NCBI RefSeq assembly: GCF_036016755.1
Contig: NZ_JAYXIH010000016.1
Location: 1-64,000, forward strand
Length of the DNA stretch: 64,000 bases
Direction: 5' to 3'
Source of the DNA: Aurantimonas coralicida_A
GTDB lineage: Bacteria > Pseudomonadota > Alphaproteobacteria > Rhizobiales > Rhizobiaceae
Both the position numbers and the translations under genes were made by a program. Of this stretch, positions 34,743-43,814 are shown piece by piece. The notes under the pieces are model-generated. The model saw nothing but the letters and a program-made list of their open reading frames with translations, was not told where the DNA came from and ran no database searches. Every line of letters starts with the position of its first letter. Within the stretch, counting starts at the first letter, position 1.

Positions 34743-35669
34743 ATGGCAATCACCGCTTCAATGGTCAAAGAGCTGCGCGACCTGACCGGCGCCGGCATGA
34801 TGGACTGCAAGACCGCTCTGGCCGAGAACGACGGCAACATGGAAGCGGCGGTCGACTGGCTGCGCACCAAGGGCATCGCCAAGGCGGACAAGAAGTCTGG
34901 CCGCACCGCCGCCGAAGGGCTGGTCGGGGTCGCGGCCGAGGGTTCCAAGGCCGTCGTCGTCGAGGTGAACTCGGAAACCGATTTCGTCGCCCGCAACGAC
35001 GCCTTTCAGTCGATCGTGCGCGATATCACCAATGTCGCCCTGACAACCGATGGCTCTGTCGAGGCGGTCGGCGCGGCGACCTATCCGGGTTCGTCCAAGA
35101 GCGTGAACGACACGATCAAGGATGCCATCGGAACGATCGGCGAGAACATGGCCCTGCGCCGTTCGACGATGCTGAGCGTCGGCGAAGGCGTCGTGGCGAC
35201 CTACATTCACAATCAGGTAGTCGACGGACTCGGCAAGCTTGGCGTTCTCGTGGCGATCGAATCGGCCGGCGACAAGGCGGCGCTGAATCAGTTCGGCCGT
35301 CAGGTCGCCATGCATGTCGCCGCGACCAATCCGCTAGCATTGTCCGCTGAAGAGATCGACGCGGCCACTGTCGATCGGGAGCGGGCAATCTTCGTCGAGC
35401 AGGCGCGGCAGTCGGGCAAGCCGGAGAACATCATCGAGAAGATGGTGGAAGGACGCCTGCGCAAATTCTACGAGGAGGTCGTGCTTCTCAAGCAGGCCTT
35501 CGTCATCAACCCGGATCTGACCGTCGAGAAGGCGCTGGCCGAGGCGGAAGCCGGTTTCGGGGCTCCTGCCAAGATCGTCGCCTTTGAGCGATTTGCGCTC
35601 GGCGAAGGGGTCGAAAAGGAAGAGACCGACTTCGCCGCCGAGGTCGCCGCGGTCGCCGGCAAAAAGTAA
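34743..35669 (+). CDS. tsf: Elongation factor Ts
   Basis: The 308-residue protein starts MAITASMVKELRDLTGAGMMDCKTAL, the conserved EF-Ts N-terminus. TDFVARN near residue 80 (the TDFVA motif contacts EF-Tu helix D) and MHVAATNPLAL near residue 198 are present. It exchanges GDP on EF-Tu. ATG 34743 is chosen over an upstream in-frame start because of the conserved N-terminus and ribosome site. pyrH and frr, which normally follow, are absent here. Confidence 0.98.
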   Translation: MAITASMVKELRDLTGAGMMDCKTALAENDGNMEAAVDWLRTKGIAKADKKSGRTAAEGLVGVAAEGSKAVVVEVNSETDFVARNDAFQSIVRDITNVALTTDGSVEAVGAATYPGSSKSVNDTIKDAIGTIGENMALRRSTMLSVGEGVVATYIHNQVVDGLGKLGVLVAIESAGDKAALNQFGRQVAMHVAATNPLALSAEEIDAATVDRERAIFVEQARQSGKPENIIEKMVEGRLRKFYEEVVLLKQAFVINPDLTVEKALAEAEAGFGAPAKIVAFERFALGEGVEKEETDFAAEVAAVAGKK

Positions 35670-36003
35670 GCATCGCCCGGCATTCCGTCATCGGAATAGG
35701 CCGGAGCAGACGGGAAGAGGGTGGCCGCTTTTGAAGCGGCTGCCCACGACATCAAGAAGATCGCGATGGCGCTAGCCGCAAAGCCAACCCCACACACGAG
35801 CTGCGCCAACACACCCAACCGGCGCCGTCTCACGAACCCGATCAGACAAACTTCGCCGCTCGAAACAAAAAACTCCGCCGAAAATCGACGGGGTCTGTCA
35901 GCACTCTGACGGGCCTCGATAAGGCCCCTTTTTCATGGCTCTCGTCTGGTTTAAACCGGAGCCGACTTCCAAAGGCGAGTCGGCGGGGAACGACAGGCGG
36001 GTG
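35670..36003. other. 334-bp spacer between tsf and degP
   Basis: It contains three hairpins: an imperfect one at about 35677-35704, GCCGCTT-TTG-AAGCGGC at 35724-35740, and the terminator at 35911-35933. A 62-codon frame (35721-35909) overlaps two of these and resembles no known protein, including PyrH. Base composition drops to an A/C-rich stretch at about 35780-35880. Confidence 0.55.
35911..35933 (+). terminator. Rho-independent terminator upstream of degP
   Basis: GGGCCT (35911-35916) pairs with AGGCCC (35922-35927) around CGATA and is followed by CTTTTTC. The T-run touches ATG 35935, which argues that degP does not start there. Confidence 0.75.
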
Positions 36004-37572
36004 ATGCGGTCGCAACAGGTCTTATGGGTCGCTTTGATCGCGACCTTTCTAGCAGCCTCGCCAACTCTGGGGGCTGATCACGGCTGGAGCGTGGGCGGCT
36101 GGATCGACGGATTGCTCGGTGAGCAGACGCCGGACCGCGATGGTGGCAGGGTCGACAGGCAGCAGTCCTCGGGCGAGCCCGGGACGCGCACCAGCGCTGA
36201 AGACGATCAAGGGCCGGTCGTTTTGGCTCCTGATAAATCTGCTGGCAAGGCGGAAGCGGTGCCGACCAGCCGGGCGGAAATCGATCTCTCCTTCGCGCCG
36301 CTCGTCAAGGAAACGGCGCCGGCCGTCGTCAACGTCTATGCCGCGCGCGTGGTCCCGACACGGCAATCACCCTTCGCGAACGATCCCTTCTTCGGCCAGT
36401 TTTTTGGCCAACGGTTCGATGACCGGCCACGCATGGAGTCGGCGCTCGGTTCCGGTGTGATCATCGATTCATCTGGCCTCGTCGTTACCAACAACCATGT
36501 CGTCGAGAACGCCGACGAGGTGAAGATTGCCTTCAGTGATGGTCGCGAATTCGAAACGAAGGTGCTTCTCAAGGACAAGAAGGTCGATCTGGCGATCCTT
36601 GCGATCGATGGCACCGGGCCGTTCCCCTCGCTGCCGATCGCCGACTCGGACGAATTGGAAATCGGCGATCTCGTCTTGGCGATCGGCAATCCGTTCGGCA
36701 TCGGCCAGACTGTCACCACCGGTATCGTCTCGGCGCTGGCGCGCAACCATATTGGCGTCAACGATTTCGGCTTCTTCATCCAGACGGACGCGGCGATCAA
36801 TCCCGGCAACTCCGGTGGCGCCCTGATCGACATGAAGGGGCGGCTGGTGGGCGTGAATACGGCGATCTTTTCGCGTTCCGGCGGCTCCAACGGCATCGGC
36901 TTCGCGATTCCCTCCAACATGGTGGCGAGCTTCCAGCGCGCCGCCAAGGCGGGCGGGCGTTTCGAGCGTCCCTATGTCGGCGCAACCTTCGCCTCGGTTA
37001 CGCCCGATATCGCCGATGCGCTCGGTCTTCCCCGGCCGACCGGTGCGCTAGTACAAGCGGTGGTGAAGGATAGCCCGGCCGCAGAGGCCGGCATCACGGT
37101 TGGTGACGTTATCTTGTCTGTCGACGGGTTTGCGATCAACAATCCCGATGCCCTCGGCTACCGGCTGGCGACAGCAGGCGTCGGGCGCACGGCGAAGGTG
37201 AGCGTTTTGCGTGGCGAGGATCGGGAAACCATCGATCTCCCGCTGCAAGCGGCTCCCGAAAACCCGCCACGAGATGAGCGCAGCCTGTCCGGCAACAACC
37301 CGTTTTCCGGCGCGACCGTGCTCAACCTGTCGCCGCGCGTCGCCGAGGAGCGGGGGCTGCCAGCTGACAAGACCGGGGTCGTCGTGGCGACCGTGGAACG
37401 CGGATCGTTGGCGCAGCGCTTCGGCCTGCGGCCAAACGATATTCTTCTGACCATCAACGGCGACGTCATTGCCTCGACGAAGTCGTTGGAGGAAATGCTG
37501 AAACGGCGCTATCGGGGCTGGCAATTCGAAGTTGAGCGGGACGGTCGTCGCATGACCCAAATGGTGCGCTGA
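36004..37572 (+). CDS. degP: Periplasmic serine protease DegP/HtrA
   Basis: The start at ATG 36004 gives 522 residues and a good signal peptide (MRSQQVLWVALIATFLAASPTLGA). The trypsin-like domain has His165 (TNNHVV), Asp195 (VDLAIL) and Ser270 (NPGNSGGAL). Two PDZ domains follow (about 310-400 and 425-515, the latter with GVVVATVERGSLAQRFGLRPNDI). A Q/F-rich LA-loop-like segment (DPFFGQFFGQRF) is present, as in DegP. It acts as a periplasmic protease-chaperone. rarA begins 2 nt after the stop codon. Confidence 0.95.
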   Translation: MRSQQVLWVALIATFLAASPTLGADHGWSVGGWIDGLLGEQTPDRDGGRVDRQQSSGEPGTRTSAEDDQGPVVLAPDKSAGKAEAVPTSRAEIDLSFAPLVKETAPAVVNVYAARVVPTRQSPFANDPFFGQFFGQRFDDRPRMESALGSGVIIDSSGLVVTNNHVVENADEVKIAFSDGREFETKVLLKDKKVDLAILAIDGTGPFPSLPIADSDELEIGDLVLAIGNPFGIGQTVTTGIVSALARNHIGVNDFGFFIQTDAAINPGNSGGALIDMKGRLVGVNTAIFSRSGGSNGIGFAIPSNMVASFQRAAKAGGRFERPYVGATFASVTPDIADALGLPRPTGALVQAVVKDSPAAEAGITVGDVILSVDGFAINNPDALGYRLATAGVGRTAKVSVLRGEDRETIDLPLQAAPENPPRDERSLSGNNPFSGATVLNLSPRVAEERGLPADKTGVVVATVERGSLAQRFGLRPNDILLTINGDVIASTKSLEEMLKRRYRGWQFEVERDGRRMTQMVR

Positions 37573-37573
37573 C

Positions 37574-38926
37574 TTGGCGGATCTCTTTGGCGGCGGCGAT
37601 CCGGGACCGTCGACCGGCACAGGGAAGGGCGCGCAGACGCCGGCCGACGATCCCTCGCGGCCGCTGGCTGACCGGCTGCGGCCGCGCGCGCTTGCCGAGG
37701 TCGCCGGTCAGGAACATCTGACCGCGGAGGGCGGCGCGCTGTCGCGCATGCTCGCAACCGGCAGCCTTGGCTCCATGATCTTCTGGGGACCACCCGGCAC
37801 CGGCAAAACCACCGTCGCACGGCTTCTCGCCAATGAAGTCGATTATGCTTTCGAGCAGATCTCGGCAATCTTTTCCGGTGTCGCGGACTTGAAGAAGGTC
37901 TTCGAAGCGGCGCGACTGCGCCAGTCCAACGGCAGGCGAACGCTGCTGTTCGTCGACGAGATCCATCGCTTCAACCGGGCGCAGCAGGATTCGTTCCTGC
38001 CGGTGATGGAAGACGGCACGGTCGTCCTCGTCGGCGCCACGACCGAAAACCCGTCCTTCGAGCTCAACGCCGCGCTTTTGTCGCGGGCCCGGGTTCTCAC
38101 CTTTCGCCCGCACGGGTCGGAGAGTCTTGCCAAGCTGCTCCTGCGGGCCGAGGCGGCGGAAGGCCGGCCCTTGCCGCTCGACGAGGAGGCGCGGGCGGTG
38201 CTGCTGCGGATGGCGGATGGTGATGGTCGCGCGATCCTGACATTGGCGGAGGAGATCTGGCGTGCGGGGCGGGCGGGCGAGGTTTTCGACGCGGCCAGCC
38301 TGCAGGACATCGTCCAACGTCGGGCGCCGGTCTACGACAAGGGCCAGGACGGTCATTACAACCTGATCTCCGCTCTGCATAAATCGGTGCGAGGATCGGA
38401 CCCGGACGCGGCGCTCTACTGGCTTTGCCGAATGTTCGATGCCGGCGAGGATCCGCTGTATCTCGGGCGCCGGCTGGTGCGAATGGCGGCTGAAGATATC
38501 GGGCTGGCCGATCCGCGGGCGCTTGGCATCGCGCTCGCAGCCAAGGACGCCTACGACTATCTCGGCTCGCCGGAGGGCGAATTGGCGCTGGCCGAAGCGA
38601 CCGTCTATCTGGCGGCGGCGCCGAAATCCAACGCTGTCTATGTCGCCTACAAGGCGGCGATGCGCGCCGCCAAGGAACGCGGTTCGCTGCTGCCGCCCAA
38701 GCATATCCTCAACGCCCCGACGACGCTGATGCGCTCGGAGGGCTACGGCGCCGGCTATGCCTACGATCATGACGCGCCGGACGGGTTTTCCGGCCAAAGC
38801 TATTTCCCCGAAGACATGGGACGGCCGGTTTTCTACCGCCCGACTGAGCGGGGGGCAGAGGTGTCCATCGGCGAACGTCTTCGATATTGGGCGGAGCTGC
38901 GGGAGAAACGGCACACCCAGGACTAA
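37574..38926 (+). CDS. rarA: Replication-associated recombination protein A (RarA/MgsA), TTG start
   Basis: The 450-residue protein starts with TTG 37574 (MADLFGGGDPG), the normal N-terminus of the family. The AAA+ core has Walker A GPPGTGKTTVAR, Walker B LLFVDEIHRFN and a sensor in GATTENPSFELN. The C-terminal tetramerisation region (about 245-440) includes AMRAAKERGSLLPPKHILNAPTTLM. It acts at stalled replication forks. The 1-nt gap from degP is a common alphaproteobacterial arrangement. Confidence 0.95.
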   Translation: MADLFGGGDPGPSTGTGKGAQTPADDPSRPLADRLRPRALAEVAGQEHLTAEGGALSRMLATGSLGSMIFWGPPGTGKTTVARLLANEVDYAFEQISAIFSGVADLKKVFEAARLRQSNGRRTLLFVDEIHRFNRAQQDSFLPVMEDGTVVLVGATTENPSFELNAALLSRARVLTFRPHGSESLAKLLLRAEAAEGRPLPLDEEARAVLLRMADGDGRAILTLAEEIWRAGRAGEVFDAASLQDIVQRRAPVYDKGQDGHYNLISALHKSVRGSDPDAALYWLCRMFDAGEDPLYLGRRLVRMAAEDIGLADPRALGIALAAKDAYDYLGSPEGELALAEATVYLAAAPKSNAVYVAYKAAMRAAKERGSLLPPKHILNAPTTLMRSEGYGAGYAYDHDAPDGFSGQSYFPEDMGRPVFYRPTERGAEVSIGERLRYWAELREKRHTQD

Positions 38927-39042
38927 CGCGTCGGCCGAATTCTGTGGGATTTACCCTAATCAGGCCGCGCCGGGTGCCCAGAGGCCACGTTTTGTGGCAG
39001 ACTGATTGCAAGTCCCTATTCGTAAGGACCGCTGTTTTTCTT

Positions 39043-39057
39043 TGCAATCCAATTGCA
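39043..39057. promoter_or_regulatory. Short inverted repeat before the BCCT gene
   Basis: TGCAAT-CCA-ATTGCA forms a 6-bp inverted repeat 26 nt before the transporter ATG, in an AT-richer segment. It could be an operator overlapping the leader. No regulator was assigned. Confidence 0.25.
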
Positions 39058-39082
39058 GTACTGATTTGAAAGTGAGGTTTCG

Positions 39083-40699
39083 ATGTCGCTCGAACCTGGC
39101 CAGCTGGCCGAACATTCCGTCACCGACTATGAGGTCGGGCAGGACAATCTGCGGAAATACGGTCTGGATATCCACAATCCGGTGTTCCCGGTTTCCGCCG
39201 GACTGATCATCGCCTTCGTCGCTTTCACGCTGCTGTTTCCGACCGTCGCCGACGATTTCTTCGGCTGGCTGCGTCCTGCGCTGACCGCGAATTTCGACTG
39301 GGTCTTCCTCATCGCGGGCAACATTTTCGTCCTGTTCTGCCTGTTCCTCATCGTGTCGCCCTACGGCTCGATCCGGCTGGGCGGCAAGGACGCCAAACCG
39401 GAATATGGCTATTTCGGCTGGTTCGCGATGCTGTTCGCGGCCGGGATGGGCATCGGCCTGATGTTCTACGGCGTCTCGGAACCGATCTCGCATTTCTCCA
39501 CCTCGCTCGCCGGCGATTCCTGGGCGCCCCTTGGTGGCGCCGTTGGCGATACTGAGGCCGCCCGCCGGCTCGGCATGGCTGCGACGATCTATCACTGGGG
39601 GCTCCACCCCTGGGCGATCTACGCGGTGGTCGCCCTGGCACTGGCTTTCTTCAGCTATAATTGGGGCCTGCCACTCACCATGCGCTCGGCCTTCTACCCA
39701 CTGCTGGGCGAACGCGTCTGGGGCTGGCCGGGTCACATCATCGATACGCTGGCCGTCTTCGCAACCCTGTTCGGTCTCGCCACGTCCCTCGGTCTCGGCG
39801 CGGAGCAGGCAGTCGCCGGATTGAACTATCTCTTCGGCGTTCCCGCGACGACGCTCAGCAAGATCGTGCTGATCGTACTGATTACCTGCGTCGCACTGGC
39901 TTCCGTCGTTGCCGGCCTCGATGCCGGAGTGAAACGGCTGTCCGAGATCAATATGGGTCTCGCGCTGCTCTTGCTGGGGTTCATCTTCCTGGTCGGGCCG
40001 ACCATGGATATCGTTCGTGGCATCTTCGGCAATTCGGTTGCCTATCTGCGCGAGGTCATCCCGCTCTCCAATCCGTTCGGCCGCGTCGACGACAACTTCA
40101 GACAGGGCTGGACGAGCTTCTATTGGGCCTGGTGGATGAGCTGGTCGCCCTTCGTCGGCATGTTCATCGCGCGGGTCTCGCGCGGCCGCACCATTCGGGA
40201 GTTCTTGACCTGCGTCCTGATCATCCCGACCGTCGTTTCGATCATCTGGATGACGGTATTCGGCGGGACGGCCCTTACCGAGACGATCGACGGCTTCGCC
40301 GGCATCGTCGACGCGGCGCTCGAAGTGAAACTCTTCGTTATGCTCGGCCAATTGCCGCTGACGTCGATCTCATCCTTTTTGGGCATCGTCCTGGTGATCG
40401 TGTTCTTCGTCACCTCGTCCGACTCCGGCTCGCTGGTCATCGATACGATCACGGCCGGCGGCAAGATCGACGCACCGGTGCCGCAACGGATATTCTGGGC
40501 GACCTTCGAAGGCCTGGTGGCGATCGCGCTGCTGGTCGGCGGCGGGCTCGCTGCGCTTCAGGGTGCGGCGATCGCGACGGGCTTTCCGTTCGCGTTCCTG
40601 CTCATGGCGCTGTGCTGGTCGACCATGCGCGGGCTCCATGCCGAACGGCGGCAGCCGTTCCTGGAACAGGCGAAGGCCGAGGCGAACGCCGCGGAGTAG
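39083..40699 (+). CDS. BCCT family betaine/choline/carnitine transporter
   Basis: The 538-residue protein has 12 predicted membrane spans. It carries the glycine stretch FAAGMGIGLMFYGVSEPISHF near residue 115, the TM8 signature YWAWWMSWSPFVGMFIARVSRGRTIREF near residue 350, and VTSSDSGSLVIDTITAGG. BCCT proteins take up betaine, choline or carnitine with Na+ or H+. The C-terminal tail is short, so it lacks the long osmosensing tail of BetT. No betaine enzymes are adjacent. Confidence 0.93.
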   Translation: MSLEPGQLAEHSVTDYEVGQDNLRKYGLDIHNPVFPVSAGLIIAFVAFTLLFPTVADDFFGWLRPALTANFDWVFLIAGNIFVLFCLFLIVSPYGSIRLGGKDAKPEYGYFGWFAMLFAAGMGIGLMFYGVSEPISHFSTSLAGDSWAPLGGAVGDTEAARRLGMAATIYHWGLHPWAIYAVVALALAFFSYNWGLPLTMRSAFYPLLGERVWGWPGHIIDTLAVFATLFGLATSLGLGAEQAVAGLNYLFGVPATTLSKIVLIVLITCVALASVVAGLDAGVKRLSEINMGLALLLLGFIFLVGPTMDIVRGIFGNSVAYLREVIPLSNPFGRVDDNFRQGWTSFYWAWWMSWSPFVGMFIARVSRGRTIREFLTCVLIIPTVVSIIWMTVFGGTALTETIDGFAGIVDAALEVKLFVMLGQLPLTSISSFLGIVLVIVFFVTSSDSGSLVIDTITAGGKIDAPVPQRIFWATFEGLVAIALLVGGGLAALQGAAIATGFPFAFLLMALCWSTMRGLHAERRQPFLEQAKAEANAAE

Positions 40700-40716
40700 C
40701 GGTTCCGTCACGGTTC

Positions 40717-40752
40717 GCGGCGGCGCCGACAATCTAAGCTCGGCGCCGCCGC
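40717..40752 (+). terminator. Perfect 13-bp hairpin after the BCCT gene
   Basis: GCGGCGGCGCCGA (40717-40729) and TCGGCGCCGCCGC (40740-40752) are exact reverse complements around a 10-nt loop. It lies between the BCCT stop codon and crcB, without a T-run. Confidence 0.6.
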
Positions 40753-40795
40753 CGCGTGGCTAGCCTCACTTCGATGGGGCGGCTATAGAGGCGGC

Positions 40796-41173
40796 ATGTA
40801 TCACCTCATCCTCGTTGCCGCGGGCGGCGCGATCGGTGCGAGCCTTCGACACTTGTCGAACCTTGCGGCGCTTCGTTTTCTCAGTCCGAATTTTCCGTTT
40901 GGTACTGCCTTCGTGAACGTCTCCGGATCATTCCTGATGGGTATCGTGATGGAGATCGTTGCGCGCCGCTTCGGTGCGTCGAATGAATTGCGGCTGTTCC
41001 TCGCCGTCGGGCTGCTGGGCGGGTTCACCACCTTCTCGTCCTTTTCGCTCGATGCGGTGGCGCTCTATGAGCGCGGGGCGTTCGGTTTGGCGGCGTTTTA
41101 CGTCATCGGTTCCGTCGTCGCCGGAATCGCGGCGCTGTTTGCCGGATTCGCCGCGGGACGGGGGCTAGTCTGA
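40796..41173 (+). CDS. crcB: Fluoride exporter CrcB/Fluc
   Basis: The 125-residue protein has four membrane helices and the Fluc motifs: GGAIGASLRH at the N-terminus, FPFGTAFVNVSGSFLMG with the conserved Asn, and GLLGGFTTFSSFSLDAV with the Phe-box and the Na+-coordinating TTFS region. It works as an antiparallel dimer. No fluoride-riboswitch consensus was found upstream. The stop codon overlaps the rluC start by one base. Confidence 0.95.
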   Translation: MYHLILVAAGGAIGASLRHLSNLAALRFLSPNFPFGTAFVNVSGSFLMGIVMEIVARRFGASNELRLFLAVGLLGGFTTFSSFSLDAVALYERGAFGLAAFYVIGSVVAGIAALFAGFAAGRGLV

Positions 41174-42195
41174 TGGCGGCTGAGGCAAGCCAAGTAAAGG
41201 AAAAGACAATGGCGTCTGTCGAACAGCGACGGATCGAGGAGGACGAGGCCGGCTTGCGTCTCGACCGCTGGTTTAAGCTGCACTATCCGGGCCTCGGCTT
41301 CGGCCATCTGCAGAAGTTGCTGCGCTCGGGTCAGGTGCGGGTCGACGGCGGCCGCGCCAAGTCGGACACGCGCGTTCTCGCGGGGCAGATGGTCCGCGTG
41401 CCGCCGATGGGAACCGACTCGGCACGGGGGAAGGTCGGCCCGCTGACCCGCAACACGATCCGCGACCAGCACGATGGCGACGTGTTGGCGCAGATGCTGA
41501 TCTACGAGGACGCCAAGGTCTATGTCTTCAACAAGCCGGCCGGCCTTGCCGTTCAGGGTGGCTCGGGCGTCTCCCGGCATGTCGACAAGATGCTGGAGGC
41601 CTGGCGCAGCCGTAAGGGCGAGAAGCCCCGCCTCGTCCACCGCCTCGACCGCGACACGTCCGGTGTCCTCGTCGTTGCCCGCACGCGCGGCGCTGCGACA
41701 GCGCTGACCAAGGCGTTTCGCGAGCGCGACACCAAAAAGGTCTATTGGGCGGTCGTCAAAGGCGTCCCGACACCGCGGGACGGGCGCATCTCGACCTTCC
41801 TTGTCAAAGAGCAGACGGAGGACGGCGACCGAATGCGCGTCGCCAAACACGGCGAGGAGGGGGCCGACCACGCACTGACCCATTACCGGGTGATCGAAAA
41901 TCTCGCCCAGAACTTCGCCTGGGTCGAGTTCGAGCCCTATACGGGGCGGACCCATCAGCTGCGCGTCCACGCTCTCCATATCGGGCATCCGATCCTCGGC
42001 GATCCGAAATATTTCGAGCACGACACCAATTGGGAGTTTCCCGGCGGCGTCCAGAAGCGGCTGCATCTGCATGCGCGTCGCATTGTCATACCCCATCCGG
42101 ACGGCGGTGTCGTCGATCAGATCGCGCCGCTGCCGCCGCATATGGTGCAGACCTTCAATCTCTTCGGTTTCGACGAAGGCGCGTTGGGCGACTGA
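41173..42195 (+). CDS. rluC: RluA-family 23S rRNA pseudouridine synthase (RluC-like)
   Basis: The 340-residue protein has an S4 RNA-binding domain (about 20-80, LRLDRWFKLHYPGLGFGHLQKLLRSGQVRVDG) and a catalytic domain with HRLDRDTSGVLVVAR, whose Asp is the nucleophile, plus the late GRTHQLRVHALHIGHPILGD motif. The expected activity is pseudouridylation of 23S rRNA. It starts at ATG 41173, overlapping crcB, and its own stop codon overlaps the HAD gene by one base: a tight three-gene operon. Confidence 0.92.
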   Translation: MAAEASQVKEKTMASVEQRRIEEDEAGLRLDRWFKLHYPGLGFGHLQKLLRSGQVRVDGGRAKSDTRVLAGQMVRVPPMGTDSARGKVGPLTRNTIRDQHDGDVLAQMLIYEDAKVYVFNKPAGLAVQGGSGVSRHVDKMLEAWRSRKGEKPRLVHRLDRDTSGVLVVARTRGAATALTKAFRERDTKKVYWAVVKGVPTPRDGRISTFLVKEQTEDGDRMRVAKHGEEGADHALTHYRVIENLAQNFAWVEFEPYTGRTHQLRVHALHIGHPILGDPKYFEHDTNWEFPGGVQKRLHLHARRIVIPHPDGGVVDQIAPLPPHMVQTFNLFGFDEGALGD

Positions 42196-42896
42196 TGCGC
42201 GCGGTTCTGTTCGATTGTGACGGCACCATCGCCGATAGCTGCGGCCTGATCTGCGACATCATGCGGCGGGTCTTTGCCGAGCACGGATTACCCGAGCCGG
42301 AGGATGCCGAGACGCGCGGCATCATCGGCCTGTCGCTGGACGTCGCGATCGGCCGCCTGCATCCCACCGCCGAGCCGCCATTGCTCGCCGCGATGGTCGA
42401 GGGCTACCGCCGGACTTTTCGCGCATCGCGGGCGGACGAGCGGTTTCGCGAGACACTGTTCCCGGGCATGAAGGCGCTGATCGATCGGCTTTCGGCCCGC
42501 GAGGACGTGCTGCTCGCCATGGTGACTGGCAAGTCGCGTAGCGGCGTGGCGGCGATCTGCGAGACGCATGGCATGGAGTTCCATGCCGTGCGCACGGCCG
42601 ACGATTGTCCATCCAAGCCGCATCCGGCCATGGTGGAGGAGTGCTGCGCCGAATTCGGGCTGGACCCGCGCCATGCGCTCGTCGTCGGTGATTCCGTCTT
42701 CGATATCGAAATGGCGAGAACGGCCGGTGCCCCCGCGCTGGGTGTCGCCTGGGGCACCCACGAAGCCGCGCCGCTGCTCGCCTCCGGCGCTTACGCCGTT
42801 GCCGAGACGGTCGACGAACTCGGGGCGTTCATTGACGCCTGGCTGCTCGGCGACCCGCTCCAGGCGGAACGCGGCCGTCGGGTGACGATCGACTGA
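42195..42896 (+). CDS. HAD-superfamily phosphatase (phosphoglycolate phosphatase-like)
   Basis: The 233-residue protein has HAD motif I DCDGTIADS, an alpha-helical cap (about 18-85), motif II MVTGKS, the Lys of motif III in PSKPHPAM, and motif IV GDSVFDIEMA. It resembles the small-molecule phosphatases next to rluC in many alphaproteobacteria. Substrate unknown. ATG 42195 shares its A with the rluC stop codon. Confidence 0.88.
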   Translation: MRAVLFDCDGTIADSCGLICDIMRRVFAEHGLPEPEDAETRGIIGLSLDVAIGRLHPTAEPPLLAAMVEGYRRTFRASRADERFRETLFPGMKALIDRLSAREDVLLAMVTGKSRSGVAAICETHGMEFHAVRTADDCPSKPHPAMVEECCAEFGLDPRHALVVGDSVFDIEMARTAGAPALGVAWGTHEAAPLLASGAYAVAETVDELGAFIDAWLLGDPLQAERGRRVTID

Positions 42897-42941
42897 TGCC
42901 GCGAAGGGTTCGGCTTTCGCCATGACGACAGGAGACACGCG

Positions 42942-43664
42942 ATGACCACCGGCACGGGTCGATCCGGACTGCCCAAACGGTTCTATCAGACCGTTACGCT
43001 GGCGGAAGCTGCCGGCGGGTTCTCCGTTCTGCTGGATGGTCGCCCGGTCAAGACGCCGGGCCGCCGGCCGCTCGCTGTGCCGCTTCCCGCGGCTGCGCAG
43101 ATGATCGCGGCCGAATGGGAGGCGCAGCGCGAACGCATCGACCCGGCGACCATGCCGATGACGCGGCTGGTCAACACCGTGATCGAGGCGATCGCCGACG
43201 ATCCGGTTCCGGTGCGCGACGATATCGGTCGCTACGTCGAGACCGATCTCTTGTTCTATCGAGCCGGTTCGCCGGAACGACTCGTGCAGCGCCAGCGTGA
43301 GGGCTGGGACCCGATTCTCGATTGGGCCAAGGACAGCTTCGGCGGCCGCTTCGTCCTCGCCGAGGGCGTCATGCATGTCGCGCAGCCGCCGGCCTCAATG
43401 GAGGCGTTTCGTGCCTGGCTGGCGAAGATCGACGATCCGTTCCGCATCGCCGCGATGCATCAGGCGACGACGCTCACCGGCTCGGCCCTGCTGGCGCTCG
43501 CGGTCGCCGAAGGACGGCTGTCGGCCGAGGAAGCGTGGTCGCTCGGGCACCTGGACGAGGACTGGAACATCGAACAATGGGGCGCCGACGAGGAGGCGGC
43601 GGCGCGGCGGCGCCAGCGCTGGGAGGAGATGCGCGTGGCGGCGGTGTTCCTGGGGCGCGCGTAG
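42942..43664 (+). CDS. ATP12-family F1-ATPase assembly chaperone
   Basis: The 240-residue protein matches the ATP12 family: KRFYQTVTLAEAAGGFSVLLDGRPVKTPGRRPLAVP near residue 12, AAEWEAQRERIDPATMPMTRLVNTVIEA, then WDPILDWA, and HLDEDWNIEQWGAD near the C-terminus. ATP12 protects the alpha subunit during F1 assembly in mitochondria, and alphaproteobacteria keep a homologue. Start ATG 42942 has AGGAGA upstream. Confidence 0.92.
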   Translation: MTTGTGRSGLPKRFYQTVTLAEAAGGFSVLLDGRPVKTPGRRPLAVPLPAAAQMIAAEWEAQRERIDPATMPMTRLVNTVIEAIADDPVPVRDDIGRYVETDLLFYRAGSPERLVQRQREGWDPILDWAKDSFGGRFVLAEGVMHVAQPPASMEAFRAWLAKIDDPFRIAAMHQATTLTGSALLALAVAEGRLSAEEAWSLGHLDEDWNIEQWGADEEAAARRRQRWEEMRVAAVFLGRA

Positions 43665-43814
43665 CGCAAAAGGGCGTATCGCTTTCGCATTCCTCGGCCT
43701 ATTCGACTTACCGCCGATTGCCGGCGTCGTTCGATGCATTTATCCGGGTATGATGATGCCGTGAGGCAGGCGCATCGGCCGACATCAAAGCCGAGCGGGC
43801 AGGGGGGACGAAAG

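Noticed and set aside
35721..35909. Possible pyrH remnant or small gene after tsf
   Set aside because: The translation shows no similarity to PyrH and the frame overlaps hairpins.
38960..40351. Minus-strand 463-codon frame opposite the BCCT transporter
   Set aside because: Charged low-complexity translation with no known fold; the plus strand has the complete transporter.
40700..40795. Fluoride riboswitch before crcB
   Set aside because: The gap holds only the 13-bp hairpin of the BCCT gene and a ribosome site; the conserved fluoride-riboswitch segments are not found.
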